DNA of 28,276 nucleotides from UBA2256 sp964453055 (GCA_964453055.1 CAYVOD010000015.1:1-28276); one strand, 5' to 3'. Counted from the stretch's first letter, positions 1 to 7,518 are shown. Translations and numbers: made by a program. The notes: a model not told the origin generated them from the letters alone.

Positions 1-1004
1 AGGCGCCGGCTTCCCGGCGGGGAGAGCTGGAAAGGCCCGCGCCCGGGGCGCGGCTAGGCCGAAAGTGCCAGGACTGGTCCGACGTGGTTGACTTCGATTA
101 CAGCTCTTCGCCCGCCCTGTGGATGGAGCTGGAGTCGACGCTCCAATTCTGGCGCGACAAGGGCGTGGACGGCTTCCGCTGCGACGTGGCATCACTGGTG
201 CCTGTCGAGTTTTGGAAGCACGCCAGGCAGCGGCTCAACCAATACGATCCGGGAACGCGCAAGGAAAAATACCCGCTGGCGTGGATCGCCGAGTCGGTGC
301 ACCCGTCGTTTTTAAGGAAATTGAGGCGGGAGGGCTTCGGGGCCTGGTCCGAGCCGGAGCTCCATTCGGTATTCGATATCAGCTACGATTACGATGGCTG
401 GGAAAGGCTGGAAAAAGTATGGGCAGGCTCGCTGCCGGCCTCGGTCTACCTGGACTATCTCTATGCCCAGGAGACTCTCTATCCAGCCGGCGCCCTGAAG
501 TTGCGGTTCATGGAAAACCACGACCTGGAGCGGGCGGCGGCGCGATTTGTCACCCCCTCCCGCCTGAGAGCCTGGACGATGGCCATGTTTTTCATCCCCG
601 GCGTCGCCATGGCCTACATGGGGCAGGAATTAGCCCTAGAATCTCGGCCCTCGCTCTTCGATAGGGATCCCCTGGACAGGAGCGCGGGCAGCGAGGAATT
701 CAGGCTATGGTTCGCGTCATTGATGAAGGGACTGGAAGGGATCAAGGGCAAAGCTCCCTACTTCGGCTATCGGGAGCTCGCCCGGGGCGTTTTCAGCCTG
801 GAGCGCAGAATCAGGCCTGAGGACGCCAGCCCAGCGTATCTGGCCCTGGTGAACCTTGAGGGCTGGAACAAGCCTGTCTCCCTGCCCGAGCCGATTGCCG
901 GCTGGGAGCTTTTGGGCGGCGAGGCCATCGAGCTCGGAAAACAGCCGCTCTTGTTCGAAGAACCGGTGCTCGTGGAGCTGCGCAGCGGCTCGGCTGCGCC
1001 TTGA
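1..1004 (+). CDS. GH13 alpha-amylase-family glycosidase, 5' end missing
   Basis: This is the C-terminal part of a GH13 (alpha-amylase clan) glycoside hydrolase acting on alpha-glucans or maltodextrins. The frame is open from base 3 with no stop, so the gene begins outside the window; the GTG at 84 is internal and is preceded in frame by the family-typical DWSDV segment. All three catalytic carboxylates are visible: the nucleophile Asp in GVDGFRCDVA (codon 183-185), the acid/base Glu in WIAES (291-293) and the stabilising Asp in FMENHD (522-524). The N-terminal part of the barrel is absent. The C-terminal portion reads as a short beta-sandwich domain. No signal peptide can be judged. Exact substrate cannot be assigned; the family call is firm. 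It converges on the LUD gene across a strong hairpin. Confidence 0.88.
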   Translation, partial: APASRRGELERPAPGARLGRKCQDWSDVVDFDYSSSPALWMELESTLQFWRDKGVDGFRCDVASLVPVEFWKHARQRLNQYDPGTRKEKYPLAWIAESVHPSFLRKLRREGFGAWSEPELHSVFDISYDYDGWERLEKVWAGSLPASVYLDYLYAQETLYPAGALKLRFMENHDLERAAARFVTPSRLRAWTMAMFFIPGVAMAYMGQELALESRPSLFDRDPLDRSAGSEEFRLWFASLMKGLEGIKGKAPYFGYRELARGVFSLERRIRPEDASPAYLALVNLEGWNKPVSLPEPIAGWELLGGEAIELGKQPLLFEEPVLVELRSGSAAP

Positions 1005-1053
1005 AAAGCGGCCGCCGGAACTCGGGAAGGGGAGCCCGAGTTCCGGCGGCCGC
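1004..1053 (-). terminator. Rho-independent terminator of the LUD gene
   Basis: A perfect 19-bp inverted repeat (arms 1008-1026 and 1035-1053) encloses an 8-nt loop. Read on the minus strand the stem is followed by TTTT (bases 1007-1004), which fits an intrinsic terminator about 20 nt past the stop of the minus-strand LUD gene. On the plus strand there is no T tract, so it may only weakly end the amylase transcript. Confidence 0.85.
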
Positions 1054-1074
1054 CTCGTTGCGCGGGACAGTGCT

Positions 1075-1698
1075 TCAGAATCCCGCGTCCTGGTTCATCA
1101 AAATAACCTTGATCCTGCCGGGCTGGACTTCCCTATTGAGCACCAGAACCTTGGAGGGGTAGGTGGCGAAGCCTTCCGGAAGGCCGTAGGCTTTTCTCGC
1201 GCGCTCGCTTTCCTGAGGGACCACGTGCTCGACCAGGCGATCCCAGGCTTCGTCCAGGCCGGGGACAATCTTCTTGGCGCTGACGACGAATATGACAGTG
1301 CCCGCGCCGTAGGTATAGGCGGGGAGTTGGCTTCCGGTGAGGGAAGCGATCAGCAGCTTGCCGTTCTGGGTTACCGCGTGGACCGAACCGACGGCGATAT
1401 CGGGTCCGGCGCCGAGCTTGCGCATTTCCCGGCCTTCGGTTTTCCCGTCCATGGCCCCGAGCTTGGCGCGCACCGATTCGTACCGGCCCGACTTGTCGAT
1501 AACCGCCCCCAATCCTATGGAATCCACGGTCACCGAGGTCATCACGAAGACCTCCGACTTCTCCGGTATCAGGCGAAGCGCCGTCTGTTTCGCTTCCTCG
1601 GCGTCGGCAACGACGAAAACCTCGAATCCGTTTTCCCTCAGGGAGCTTGCTGTCTTTTCCACTATTTCTTTCGCGGGCAATTTATTCCATTCGCTCAT
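1075..1698 (-). CDS. LUD-domain protein (LutC/YkgG-like)
   Basis: A 207-residue single-domain protein of the LUD (lactate utilisation, formerly DUF162) family. Relatives such as LutC act with the iron-sulfur proteins LutA and LutB in lactate oxidation, but many solitary members have no assigned reaction. Family features seen: an N-terminal helical part, a Rossmann-like segment around VFVMTSVTVDSIG, GPDIAVGSVHAVTQNGKLLIAS, and YGAGTVIFVVSAKKIVPGLDEA, the usual LUD C-terminal core. I start it at the ATG at 1698 (MSEWNKL) because AAGGAG lies 6 nt upstream; the ATG at 1716 lacks such a site. No lutA or lutB is in view, so it is an orphan here and its function is open. A hairpin with a T tract ends it downstream. 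Confidence 0.85.
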   Translation of the reverse strand: MSEWNKLPAKEIVEKTASSLRENGFEVFVVADAEEAKQTALRLIPEKSEVFVMTSVTVDSIGLGAVIDKSGRYESVRAKLGAMDGKTEGREMRKLGAGPDIAVGSVHAVTQNGKLLIASLTGSQLPAYTYGAGTVIFVVSAKKIVPGLDEAWDRLVEHVVPQESERARKAYGLPEGFATYPSKVLVLNREVQPGRIKVILMNQDAGF

Positions 1699-1756
1699 CG
1701 ATAACTCCTTGATCATTTGTGGTAATAATATATAAAAAAATTAATATAAAGGAAAA

Positions 1757-1811
1757 TCGCGACGCGGATTTACCTACAAGCCAAGAGCTGAGTCAGGGTA
1801 GCGTTTTGATT
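1757..1811 (+). repeat. 55-bp direct repeat, left copy
   Basis: Bases 1757-1811 are identical to 1912-1966 over all 55 positions and in the same orientation. This copy ends exactly where the N run begins. The identity stops at the edges of the Ns, as expected for two assembly-graph contigs sharing one 55-mer, rather than for a biological repeat with ragged ends. Confidence 0.95.
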
Positions 1812-1911
1812 NNNNNNNNNNNNNNNNNNNNNNNNNNNNNNNNNNNNNNNNNNNNNNNNNNNNNNNNNNNNNNNNNNNNNNNNNNNNNNNNNNNNNNNNN
1901 NNNNNNNNNNN
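1812..1911. other. Assembly gap, 100 Ns
   Basis: Exactly 100 undetermined bases, the conventional size for a gap of unknown length. The identical 55-mers on both sides suggest the real gap may be zero or negative (contigs overlapping by 55 bases), or that an unresolved repeat sits here. Confidence 0.97.
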
Positions 1912-1966
1912 TCGCGACGCGGATTTACCTACAAGCCAAGAGCTGAGTCAGGGTAGCGTTTTGATT
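1912..1966 (+). repeat. 55-bp direct repeat, right copy
   Basis: Second, identical copy of the 55-mer at 1757-1811. It starts on the first base after the N run and runs into unique sequence at 1967. I could not match it to a tRNA, insertion-sequence end or CRISPR repeat. Confidence 0.95.
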
Positions 1967-2071
1967 GTTTCATCGGGGGAAAGGGAGAATTAGGCGGTTT
2001 TTGTTTTAGACGTCGGAGACTGGGAGCGACGCCCTCTCGGCGATTCGCGGAGTATGAAATCCTCCGGCCGA

Positions 2072-2869
2072 TCAGCCAGGTATCTCGAACACACCCTCCA
2101 GCACGTGCCGCGGGGCGTAGGGGAAGCGGGGCAGGTCGGCGAGGGAAGTGACGCCCGAGAGCACGAGAATCGTTTCCATGTCGGATTCGATGCCAGCGAT
2201 AATGTCGGTGTCCATGCGGTCGCCGACGATGGCCGTCTCCTCCCTGGTGACGCCGAGCTTGCGGATGGCATGGCGCATCATGAGGGGGTTGGGCTTGCCC
2301 ACGAAGTAGGCTTTGCGCCCCGTTGCAAGCTCGATGGGGGCGAGGAGGGAGCCGCAGCCGGGAATAAGGCCTTTTTCGCCGGGACCGGTGAGGTCGGGGT
2401 TGGTGCCAATCAGTTTGGCGCCGCCAAGCACTAGGCCAATGGCTTTTTCGATGGTGTCGAAGGTATAGGATCTCGCCTCTCCGACCACCACATAGTCGGG
2501 GTTGACGTTATTCATCGTATAGCCCACTTCGTAAAGGGCGTGGATGAGTCCCGGCTCGCCTATGACATAGGCCGAGCCGCCGGGCAGCTGGTTGGAGAGA
2601 AAGCTCGCCGTGGCCAGGGCGCTGGTGTAGAAGTGGCCTGGCTCGACGACGATGCCCAGGCGGCCGAGTTTCTGCGATAGTTCAGCCGGGCTTCGCTCGC
2701 TGGAATTGGTGAGGAAAAGAAAGCGCTTGTCGTTGCTCTTGAGCCACGCGACGAACTCGGCGGCGCCCTGGAGCAGTCGGTTGCCGTGGTAGATCACGCC
2801 GTCCATGTCGATAATGAAGGCGTTCTTGCTTCGAATGACGCCCAGGTCGGCGCTTTTGGTTTCGTCCAT
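2072..2869 (-). CDS. HAD-superfamily IIA hydrolase (NagD-like phosphatase)
   Basis: A 265-residue cytoplasmic phosphatase of HAD subfamily IIA, the group holding NagD nucleotide phosphatases, phosphoglycolate phosphatase and 4-nitrophenyl phosphatases. Motif I DMDGV supplies the nucleophile Asp21 and acid/base Asp23; motif II is LTNSS (Thr54); a GKPNP segment carries the motif III lysine; motif IV is GDRMDTD near residue 215. The cap between motifs II and III is the IIA type. Length is normal. The start is the ATG at 2869, with GGAG 8 nt upstream. Substrate cannot be read from sequence. It stands alone, transcribed away from the cobalamin operon. Confidence 0.88.
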   Translation of the reverse strand: MDETKSADLGVIRSKNAFIIDMDGVIYHGNRLLQGAAEFVAWLKSNDKRFLFLTNSSERSPAELSQKLGRLGIVVEPGHFYTSALATASFLSNQLPGGSAYVIGEPGLIHALYEVGYTMNNVNPDYVVVGEARSYTFDTIEKAIGLVLGGAKLIGTNPDLTGPGEKGLIPGCGSLLAPIELATGRKAYFVGKPNPLMMRHAIRKLGVTREETAIVGDRMDTDIIAGIESDMETILVLSGVTSLADLPRFPYAPRHVLEGVFEIPG

Positions 2870-2991
2870 ATAAAGGCTCCTCGGATGAAGAGGTATACGG
2901 CCTCATCCTATCGGCGCCTTTAGTTCCTGGTCAACAGAGCGAACGCGCCTGGACCGGCCTGACTTGATCGCGAAAGCACCCGCCGATTCCG

Positions 2992-3020
2992 TTGACAAGA
3001 CCGACGGAGGTTTCTATCAT
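2992..3020 (+). promoter_or_regulatory. Sigma70-type promoter of the cobT-btuFCD operon
   Basis: TTGACA at 2992-2997, a 17-bp spacer, then TATCAT at 3015-3020: a perfect -35 and a 5/6 match to the -10. The predicted start of transcription near 3027 falls just before the riboswitch aptamer, which supports the assignment. Confidence 0.8.
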
Positions 3021-3021
3021 G

Positions 3022-3180
3022 AGGGTGTTGCGGCGCCGAGAGGCTTAATCGGGAAGCTGGTGAGAAGCCGGCACGCCCCCAGGCACTGTAAGGAAGCGTT
3101 TGACTTTGCCCGAAGCCACTGCGAATGCGGGAAGGCTGAGGGTCGCGAACAGGATGCTTCCGAGTCAGGAGACCGACCGC
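3022..3180 (+). ncRNA. Cobalamin (B12) riboswitch aptamer
   Basis: The conserved core of the B12 aptamer is present in the right order: AATCGGGAAGCTGGTGAGAA (from 3048), CCGGCACGCCCCCAGGCACTGTAA (split here as CCGGCACGCCCCC then AGGCACTGTAA, 3069-3091), GCCACTG and GGGAAGGC (3115-3136), and the B12 box GTCAGGAGACCGAC at 3164-3177. It lies directly behind a consensus promoter and upstream of B12 genes, so it should lower operon expression when adenosyl- or another cobalamin is abundant. Outer boundaries are approximate because the closing P1 stem was not folded. Confidence 0.93.
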
Positions 3181-3209
3181 GCGGCCGCGTCGTAGACGCG
3201 GATATCGCT

Positions 3210-3233
3210 ATTATTCACTGGGTGCTGAATAAT
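3210..3233 (+). other. Hairpin in the riboswitch leader
   Basis: Arms ATTATTCA (3210-3217) and TGAATAAT (3226-3233) are perfectly complementary around an 8-nt loop. No T tract follows. It lies between the B12 box and cobT and could belong to the expression platform or act as a 5'-UTR structure; role inferred only from position. Confidence 0.45.
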
Positions 3234-3406
3234 GAAGGTTCTTACCTCCATAGGTTCCCGCACAGTTCCAGTGTCCTCGTCCCGGCAATGAGCGCCGAAA
3301 CGCGCCGCGAACGAGCGTCGGCGTCTAGTAGTCCTTTCGACTTCGGGCGCTTCGCTCGGTTTCGCGGCCTACCGCGGCTTAGTTCCGGAACAGGGATAGG
3401 AAAGTC

Positions 3407-4465
3407 ATGGACACGATCAAAAGGACAATCGAGCGAATCGGAGCGCCTGACCAGGCGGCTAGGATGGCCGCGGCCGAGCGTCAGGTCCGGCTCACGAAAC
3501 CCCAGGGCAGCCTAGGCGCATTAGAGGATCTGTCGATCCGCATCGCGGGCATGGAGGGGAGGGCAGATCCTAGCGCCGAGCCGGGTGCCGTCTTCGTCAT
3601 GGCGGCCGATCATGGGGTTTGCGCCGAGGGAGTGAGCGCTTACCCGCCCGAGGTGACGGCCCAGATGGTGCGCAACTTCGCGGCCGGGGGAGCCGCCATA
3701 AACGCGATAGCGAAAACGGTGGGAGCCCGGGTTGTGATCGCCGATTTGGGTGTGGCCGCCGAGCTTCCCCGGGACCTGGCGATCCACCGGCGAAAAATCG
3801 CCTATGGAACCAGGAACATGGCGCGCCTTCCTGCCATGACCAGGGTGGAAGCCCTTCGCTCGATCGCCTCGGGCATCGAGATTTTCGAGGAGGAGCTGGC
3901 TGCTTCCCCCTTCGCGATAGCCGCGATCGGGGACATGGGCATAGGCAACACGACCGCGGCCGCCGCCATGGCTTCGGTTTTTACCGGAAAGACTCCGGAG
4001 GAGCTGGCGGGGCGGGGCACCGGGCTGGACGACGAGGCGCTGGAGCGAAAGATCTCAGTGGTGGAGAGGGCTCTCGCCTTGCACAGGCCTGTCGCCAGGG
4101 ATCCGGTCGCCGTGCTGAGCGCCGTCGGCGGATTCGAAATCGGGGGAATGGCCGGGGTGATCCTTGCCGCCGCCGCGCATAGGGTCCCGCTTGTTATCGA
4201 TGGGTATATCACTGGCGCGGCGGCGCTCCTGGCGGCCGCGCTCGCGCCTGCGTGCAGGGACTACATGATCGCCGGGCACCTCTCGGCGGACAAAGGCCAC
4301 GGACTTATGCTGGCCGCGCTGGGTCTGGAGCCTCTTCTGAGTTTAGGTATGAGGCTCGGCGAGGGGACAGGAGCCGCGCTGGCCATGGGAATCTGCAAGG
4401 CCGCCTGCGCCGTCCTCAATTCGATGGCCACCTTCGAGGCGGCTGGAATCGGGGGAAAATTATGA
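3407..4465 (+). CDS. cobT: Nicotinate-nucleotide--dimethylbenzimidazole phosphoribosyltransferase
   Basis: CobT (352 residues, usual length about 350) moves phosphoribose from nicotinate mononucleotide to a lower-ligand base such as 5,6-dimethylbenzimidazole, giving the alpha-ribotide used to finish or remodel cobalamin. Seen: the N-terminal KPQGSLGALEDL segment, AADHGV near residue 67, GDMGIGNTTAAAA near 175-187, VGGFEIGGMAG near 240-250, and RLGEGTGAALA near the C terminus, whose Glu319 corresponds to the catalytic Glu317 of the Salmonella enzyme. It is first in an operon behind a B12 riboswitch, and its stop overlaps the btuF start as ATGA. No cobU or cobS is in view, so the remaining salvage steps must be encoded elsewhere or absent. 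Confidence 0.95.
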   Translation: MDTIKRTIERIGAPDQAARMAAAERQVRLTKPQGSLGALEDLSIRIAGMEGRADPSAEPGAVFVMAADHGVCAEGVSAYPPEVTAQMVRNFAAGGAAINAIAKTVGARVVIADLGVAAELPRDLAIHRRKIAYGTRNMARLPAMTRVEALRSIASGIEIFEEELAASPFAIAAIGDMGIGNTTAAAAMASVFTGKTPEELAGRGTGLDDEALERKISVVERALALHRPVARDPVAVLSAVGGFEIGGMAGVILAAAAHRVPLVIDGYITGAAALLAAALAPACRDYMIAGHLSADKGHGLMLAALGLEPLLSLGMRLGEGTGAALAMGICKAACAVLNSMATFEAAGIGGKL

Positions 4466-5355
4466 GGAAAACTCTACTGATAGCGCTTGTTTTCGCGGGC
4501 CTGCTTCAGGCGGCTTTCGCCCAGGCTACTCCCGGTGTCGTCGATTCGCTTGGGAAAACAATAAAGCTTTCCAAGCCGGCTTCGAGGGTGATATCCCTCG
4601 GCCCAGGCCAGACGGAGGCGCTTTTCGCCGTAGGGGCTAAGGTTGTGGGGGTGACGAGCTACTGCGTCTATCCGCCAGAGGCATTGAAGGTGGAAAAGAT
4701 CGGCGGTTTCTCCGCGGATTCCATGTCCCTGGAAAAAATCATTTCCCTGAAGCCTGATCTCGTGGTTGATTCCGGCGCTATTCATACAGCCCTTACCCAG
4801 CGGCTGGCCGCATACGGCATACCCCACTATTCCTACGATCCTGGTTCTTTTAAGGATATCGCCCAGGGCATACGCAATCTGGGCGTGCTTACGGGAAGGG
4901 AAAAGGAATCGGATTCTGTCGCGGCAACCATGCAGCGGCAAATCGACGAGGTACAGCGACGCTTGGAACCTATTGCCAGGGAAAGGCGGACAAGCGTCTT
5001 CTGGGAGGTTTACGACGAGCCGCTCATGACCTGCGGTTCGGCCACATTCCAGCACGCGATCGTGGAAGCGGGCGGCGGCAGGGATATATTCGCCGATCTG
5101 CCCGGCTCCTGGCCCATGGTGAGTAACGAGGAAGTCATCAAGCGCGCCCCCGAAGTGATCATGGGCGCGGACGATCACGGCGATGGCCTAAGCCTCCGGG
5201 CGCTCAAGGCCAGGCCGGGCTGGAATCTCATCCCAGCGGTAAAAAATGGCAGGGTAATCCTAATTCCAACGGGAATCGTTTCAAATCCCGGGCCAAGGGT
5301 GGCGGACGGGGTGAGGGCCGTGGCCGAGGCCCTCTACCCGGAGCTTTTTAAATGA
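4462..5355 (+). CDS. btuF: Cobalamin ABC transporter, periplasmic substrate-binding protein
   Basis: A 297-residue class III (helical-backbone, BtuF/FhuD-type) binding protein that captures the ligand outside the cytoplasmic membrane and delivers it to the permease. It has an N-terminal signal peptide (MRKTLLIALVFAGLLQAAFA, cut before Q or QA), then the family core: SRVISLGPGQTEALFAVGA, VVGVTSYCVYPPEA, LEKIISLKPDLVV, and a C-terminal lobe with NEEVIKRAPEVIM. The start is the ATG overlapping the cobT stop; a longer upstream reading frame is only the out-of-frame shadow of cobT. The fold is shared with haem and siderophore binders; assignment to cobalamin rests on the riboswitch and cobT. Confidence 0.88.
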   Translation: MRKTLLIALVFAGLLQAAFAQATPGVVDSLGKTIKLSKPASRVISLGPGQTEALFAVGAKVVGVTSYCVYPPEALKVEKIGGFSADSMSLEKIISLKPDLVVDSGAIHTALTQRLAAYGIPHYSYDPGSFKDIAQGIRNLGVLTGREKESDSVAATMQRQIDEVQRRLEPIARERRTSVFWEVYDEPLMTCGSATFQHAIVEAGGGRDIFADLPGSWPMVSNEEVIKRAPEVIMGADDHGDGLSLRALKARPGWNLIPAVKNGRVILIPTGIVSNPGPRVADGVRAVAEALYPELFK

Positions 5356-6407
5356 AAAAACCTGCCGGGACAGGGCTTCGCAGGCAGCGGACGGGAGCGC
5401 TGGGATATTCGGTCCTGGGCTTGACCGCCGCGCTCGCGTTTTTGGGAAGCCTCTGTCTGGGTTCTGTTTCCTTAACCCCCGCGGAGGTGCTCAAGGCGCT
5501 GGGGGCGAAGCTGTTCGGGCTTCAAAACGTCGATCCGATAAGCGTGGCGATAGTGTGGCAGCTGAGACTCGCCCGCAGTCTTCTCGCGGCAGTGGCCGGC
5601 GCGGCTCTTGGGGCTTCGGGGGCGGTGCTGCAGGGTCTGTTCAGGAATCCTTTGGCGGATCCCTATTCCATGGGAGTTTCGTCGGGAGCTTCCTTGGGCG
5701 CGGTCATCGCGATCGTGACCGGGTTCAGCACGGGCTTGGGATTCCTGGGCGCGGTGGAAATCAGCTCCTTCCTCGGCGCCCTTGGCGCTTCGTTCTTGGT
5801 GTACATGACAGCCAGGGTGTCGAGGCGGATCTCGCCCACGGCGGCTTTGCTGCTGGCCGGCGCGGCGGTGGGCTCCTTCGTGTCCGCCCTGGTCGCCTTG
5901 ATCGTGACCTTCAACGACAAGGACCTCCATTCGGTGTTTTATTGGATGCTGGGGGGATTCGGGGGCAAGGGCTGGCAAGATCTGGCCACCGCCGCGCCGG
6001 CCGCCGCTCTCTCGCTGATAGGAGCTCTTTTTCTCGCGCGACCCCTGGACGTCCTCGCCGCCGGGGAAGAGACCGCAGGCACCTTAGGATTGGACCTGGC
6101 CCTTTTGCGGCGCCTCGCGGTACTCGCGGCGAGCCTCGGAGCCGCGGCCGCGGTAGCCGCCGGAGGGGTTGTGGGATTTGTCGGCCTACTGGGACCTCAC
6201 TTCGCCAGGATGATAGTCGGCCCTCTGCATCGTCGCCTTATTCCCCTGTCGGCGGCGGCCGGCGCCGTGCTCTTGATGACAGCCGACGCCCTGGCCAGGT
6301 CAGTCGCGGCTCCATTGGAGTTGCCGGTAGGAATCGTCACCGCCTTTATCGGGGCTCCGGTGTTTTTACATCTGTTGGGCAAGACCGGCCGGGGAACCAG
6401 CGTATGA
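5352..6407 (+). CDS. btuC: Cobalamin ABC transporter permease (FecCD family)
   Basis: A 351-residue polytopic permease of the FecCD/BtuC family, which as a homodimer forms the translocation path for vitamin B12. The first membrane segment is near residues 19-40, followed by the family signature around LRLARSLLAAVAGAALGASG, LQGLFRNPLADPYSMGVSSG, and further hydrophobic helices through the C terminus, including GGVVGFVGLLGPHFAR, where the permease meets the ATPase (coupling helix). Length and helix count match BtuC. It overlaps both neighbours by 4 bp (ATGA), so translation of binding protein, permease and ATPase is probably coupled. Confidence 0.92.
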   Translation: MKKPAGTGLRRQRTGALGYSVLGLTAALAFLGSLCLGSVSLTPAEVLKALGAKLFGLQNVDPISVAIVWQLRLARSLLAAVAGAALGASGAVLQGLFRNPLADPYSMGVSSGASLGAVIAIVTGFSTGLGFLGAVEISSFLGALGASFLVYMTARVSRRISPTAALLLAGAAVGSFVSALVALIVTFNDKDLHSVFYWMLGGFGGKGWQDLATAAPAAALSLIGALFLARPLDVLAAGEETAGTLGLDLALLRRLAVLAASLGAAAAVAAGGVVGFVGLLGPHFARMIVGPLHRRLIPLSAAAGAVLLMTADALARSVAAPLELPVGIVTAFIGAPVFLHLLGKTGRGTSV

Positions 6408-7348
6408 GCCCGTACAAGCCTTTTATCGAGACAGACCAGGGCAAGAAAAATGGCCTTGAACCGGGGCTTGCCAAGGCCAATCCGCTAATCCGCGCTTCAG
6501 GGGAAGAGCCTTCTGATATCGCTATCAATCCCTACGCGTTAGAAGCCGAAGCCCTCGATGTCGGCTATCCGGGCAAGGCTTTAGTTGTTTCGGGCCTCAG
6601 TTTCGGCCTTAGACGTGGGAAAGTGCTGGCGGTCATAGGCCCTAACGGTTCCGGCAAGACAACATTGTTTCGAGCCCTTGCTGGGGAATTGCCGCTTGAG
6701 GCGGGAAGAGTCCTGGTGCGCAGCAAGCGAGATTGTTACGATATTCGCAGAATGTCAGCACGGAACAAGGCCAGGCTCGTCACCAGGGTTTTGCAGAACG
6801 AGCAGTCGGCCTGGGCGGTGCCTGTCGCCGACTATGTCCAGGCCGGGCTTTTCGCGGCGGAAGGCTGGTTTTCCCACGATCCGGCCAGAGCGGCGAAAAA
6901 GACAGCCTGGGCGCTTGATGCCATGGGCATTTCCGTTCTTTCCAAGCGCCCAGTGACAGAGCTTTCGGGCGGTGAATTCCGCCGGGTGGTCATAGCCAGG
7001 GCCTTGGTCCAGGATACCGATGTCCTGCTTTTGGACGAACCTACCGCCGACTTGGACCTGGAACATCAAATGGAGACCCTGAAGCTTCTATTGGATCTGG
7101 CCAAGGCAGGCAAGGCCGTGGCCTTCTCGGTTCACGACCTCAATCTGGCCGCGATGGCTGCTGACGAGGTGCTGCTGTTGGCTAAAGGAAGGATGGTGGC
7201 TTTCGGCACGCCCAAGGCAGTCCTGACACCCGCCATCATCAAGGACGCTTATGGCGCCCGGGTCATTGTGGATAATCATCCTACCACCGCGATCCCTAGC
7301 ATCATCCTCGATCCTGAATGGCTCCAGGCCCACGCAAAAGAGACATGA
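6404..7348 (+). CDS. btuD: Cobalamin ABC transporter ATPase
   Basis: A 314-residue ABC ATPase that powers the BtuC permease. Walker A is GPNGSGKTT (about residue 78), the signature is LSGGEFRR, Walker B is VLLLDEP followed by the D-loop, and the switch His is in FSVHDLNLAA. About 45 residues precede the usual ABC start and look poorly conserved. A later start is possible, but the ATG at 6404 overlaps the btuC stop by 4 bp, like the other joints of this operon. About 55 residues follow the ABC core, ending in a segment with IIVDN-type sequence common in FecE-like ATPases. Substrate is inferred from the operon. Confidence 0.9.
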   Translation: MSPYKPFIETDQGKKNGLEPGLAKANPLIRASGEEPSDIAINPYALEAEALDVGYPGKALVVSGLSFGLRRGKVLAVIGPNGSGKTTLFRALAGELPLEAGRVLVRSKRDCYDIRRMSARNKARLVTRVLQNEQSAWAVPVADYVQAGLFAAEGWFSHDPARAAKKTAWALDAMGISVLSKRPVTELSGGEFRRVVIARALVQDTDVLLLDEPTADLDLEHQMETLKLLLDLAKAGKAVAFSVHDLNLAAMAADEVLLLAKGRMVAFGTPKAVLTPAIIKDAYGARVIVDNHPTTAIPSIILDPEWLQAHAKET

Positions 7349-7450
7349 GACAAGGATATTCAGGTAATGGAACTGGCATGCCATGCTCTCGGTCAATTAT
7401 GGCGCAGGCAGTCATAGAGCGCTAAACCGTTTTCCCCCCTACGACATGAG

Positions 7451-7479
7451 TTGACAACCTTCTTCTCTGCATATATATT
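7451..7479 (+). promoter_or_regulatory. Promoter of the regulator-leuCDAB operon
   Basis: TTGACA at 7451-7456, a 17-bp spacer, and TATATT at 7474-7479, about 40 bp before the XRE-cupin ATG. The -35 is perfect and the -10 matches 5/6. The predicted start is near 7486, in A+T-rich DNA where an autoregulatory operator might lie; no clear palindrome was found. Confidence 0.7.
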
Positions 7480-7518
7480 TCAGCAACTTTAGTATTTATT
7501 AAGTCCAGGGGCATACGC

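Larger units (their letters stand above)
1699..2071. other. Intergenic stretch with N gap and 55-bp repeats
   Basis: No gene is seen between the LUD start and the HAD stop. Bases 1720-1756 are very A+T-rich for this genome and probably carry the LUD promoter (minus strand), although no consensus pair can be assigned. Bases 1757-1966 are repeat, Ns, repeat. The rest (1967-2071) has no recognisable element. What lies inside the N run, if anything, is unknown. Confidence 0.6.
2870..3406 (+). promoter_or_regulatory. Long regulatory intergenic region upstream of cobT
   Basis: There is no convincing gene in these 537 bases. They hold, in order, the spacer to the HAD gene, a sigma70-type promoter (2992-3020), a cobalamin riboswitch aptamer (about 3022-3180), and some 225 nt of leader before the cobT ATG. 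That leader contains a hairpin with 8-bp arms (3210-3217 and 3226-3233, loop of 8) and GC-rich segments, but no clear hairpin plus T-tract terminator, so the expression platform is unresolved. The cobT start is preceded only by a weak AGGA-type site. Confidence 0.75.

Noticed and set aside
856..1704. Long plus-strand reading frame opposite the LUD gene
   Set aside because: It is the antisense shadow of the LUD coding region and runs through the terminator hairpin; the LUD frame has a clear family match and ribosome site.
1812..1911. A reading frame spanning the N run (1719-1946)
   Set aside because: Most of its codons are undetermined bases and the flanks are A+T-rich non-coding sequence; no support for a gene.
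1912..1990. tRNA-like look of the repeat (AGCTGAGTCAGGGTAGC resembling a D-arm)
   Set aside because: No acceptor, anticodon or T stems could be formed around it.
3300..3406. Possible small gene or tRNA between the riboswitch and cobT
   Set aside because: Only short frames without family features, and no cloverleaf; treated as leader RNA.
5555..6403. N-terminal 283 residues of a long frame leading into btuD
   Set aside because: That part is the out-of-frame shadow of btuC, Arg/Gly-rich and without family features; the ATG at 6404 overlaps the btuC stop as at the other joints.
7374..7383. Palindrome TGGCATGCCA after btuD
   Set aside because: Only 10 bp with no loop or T run; not a terminator, and no evidence for an operator.
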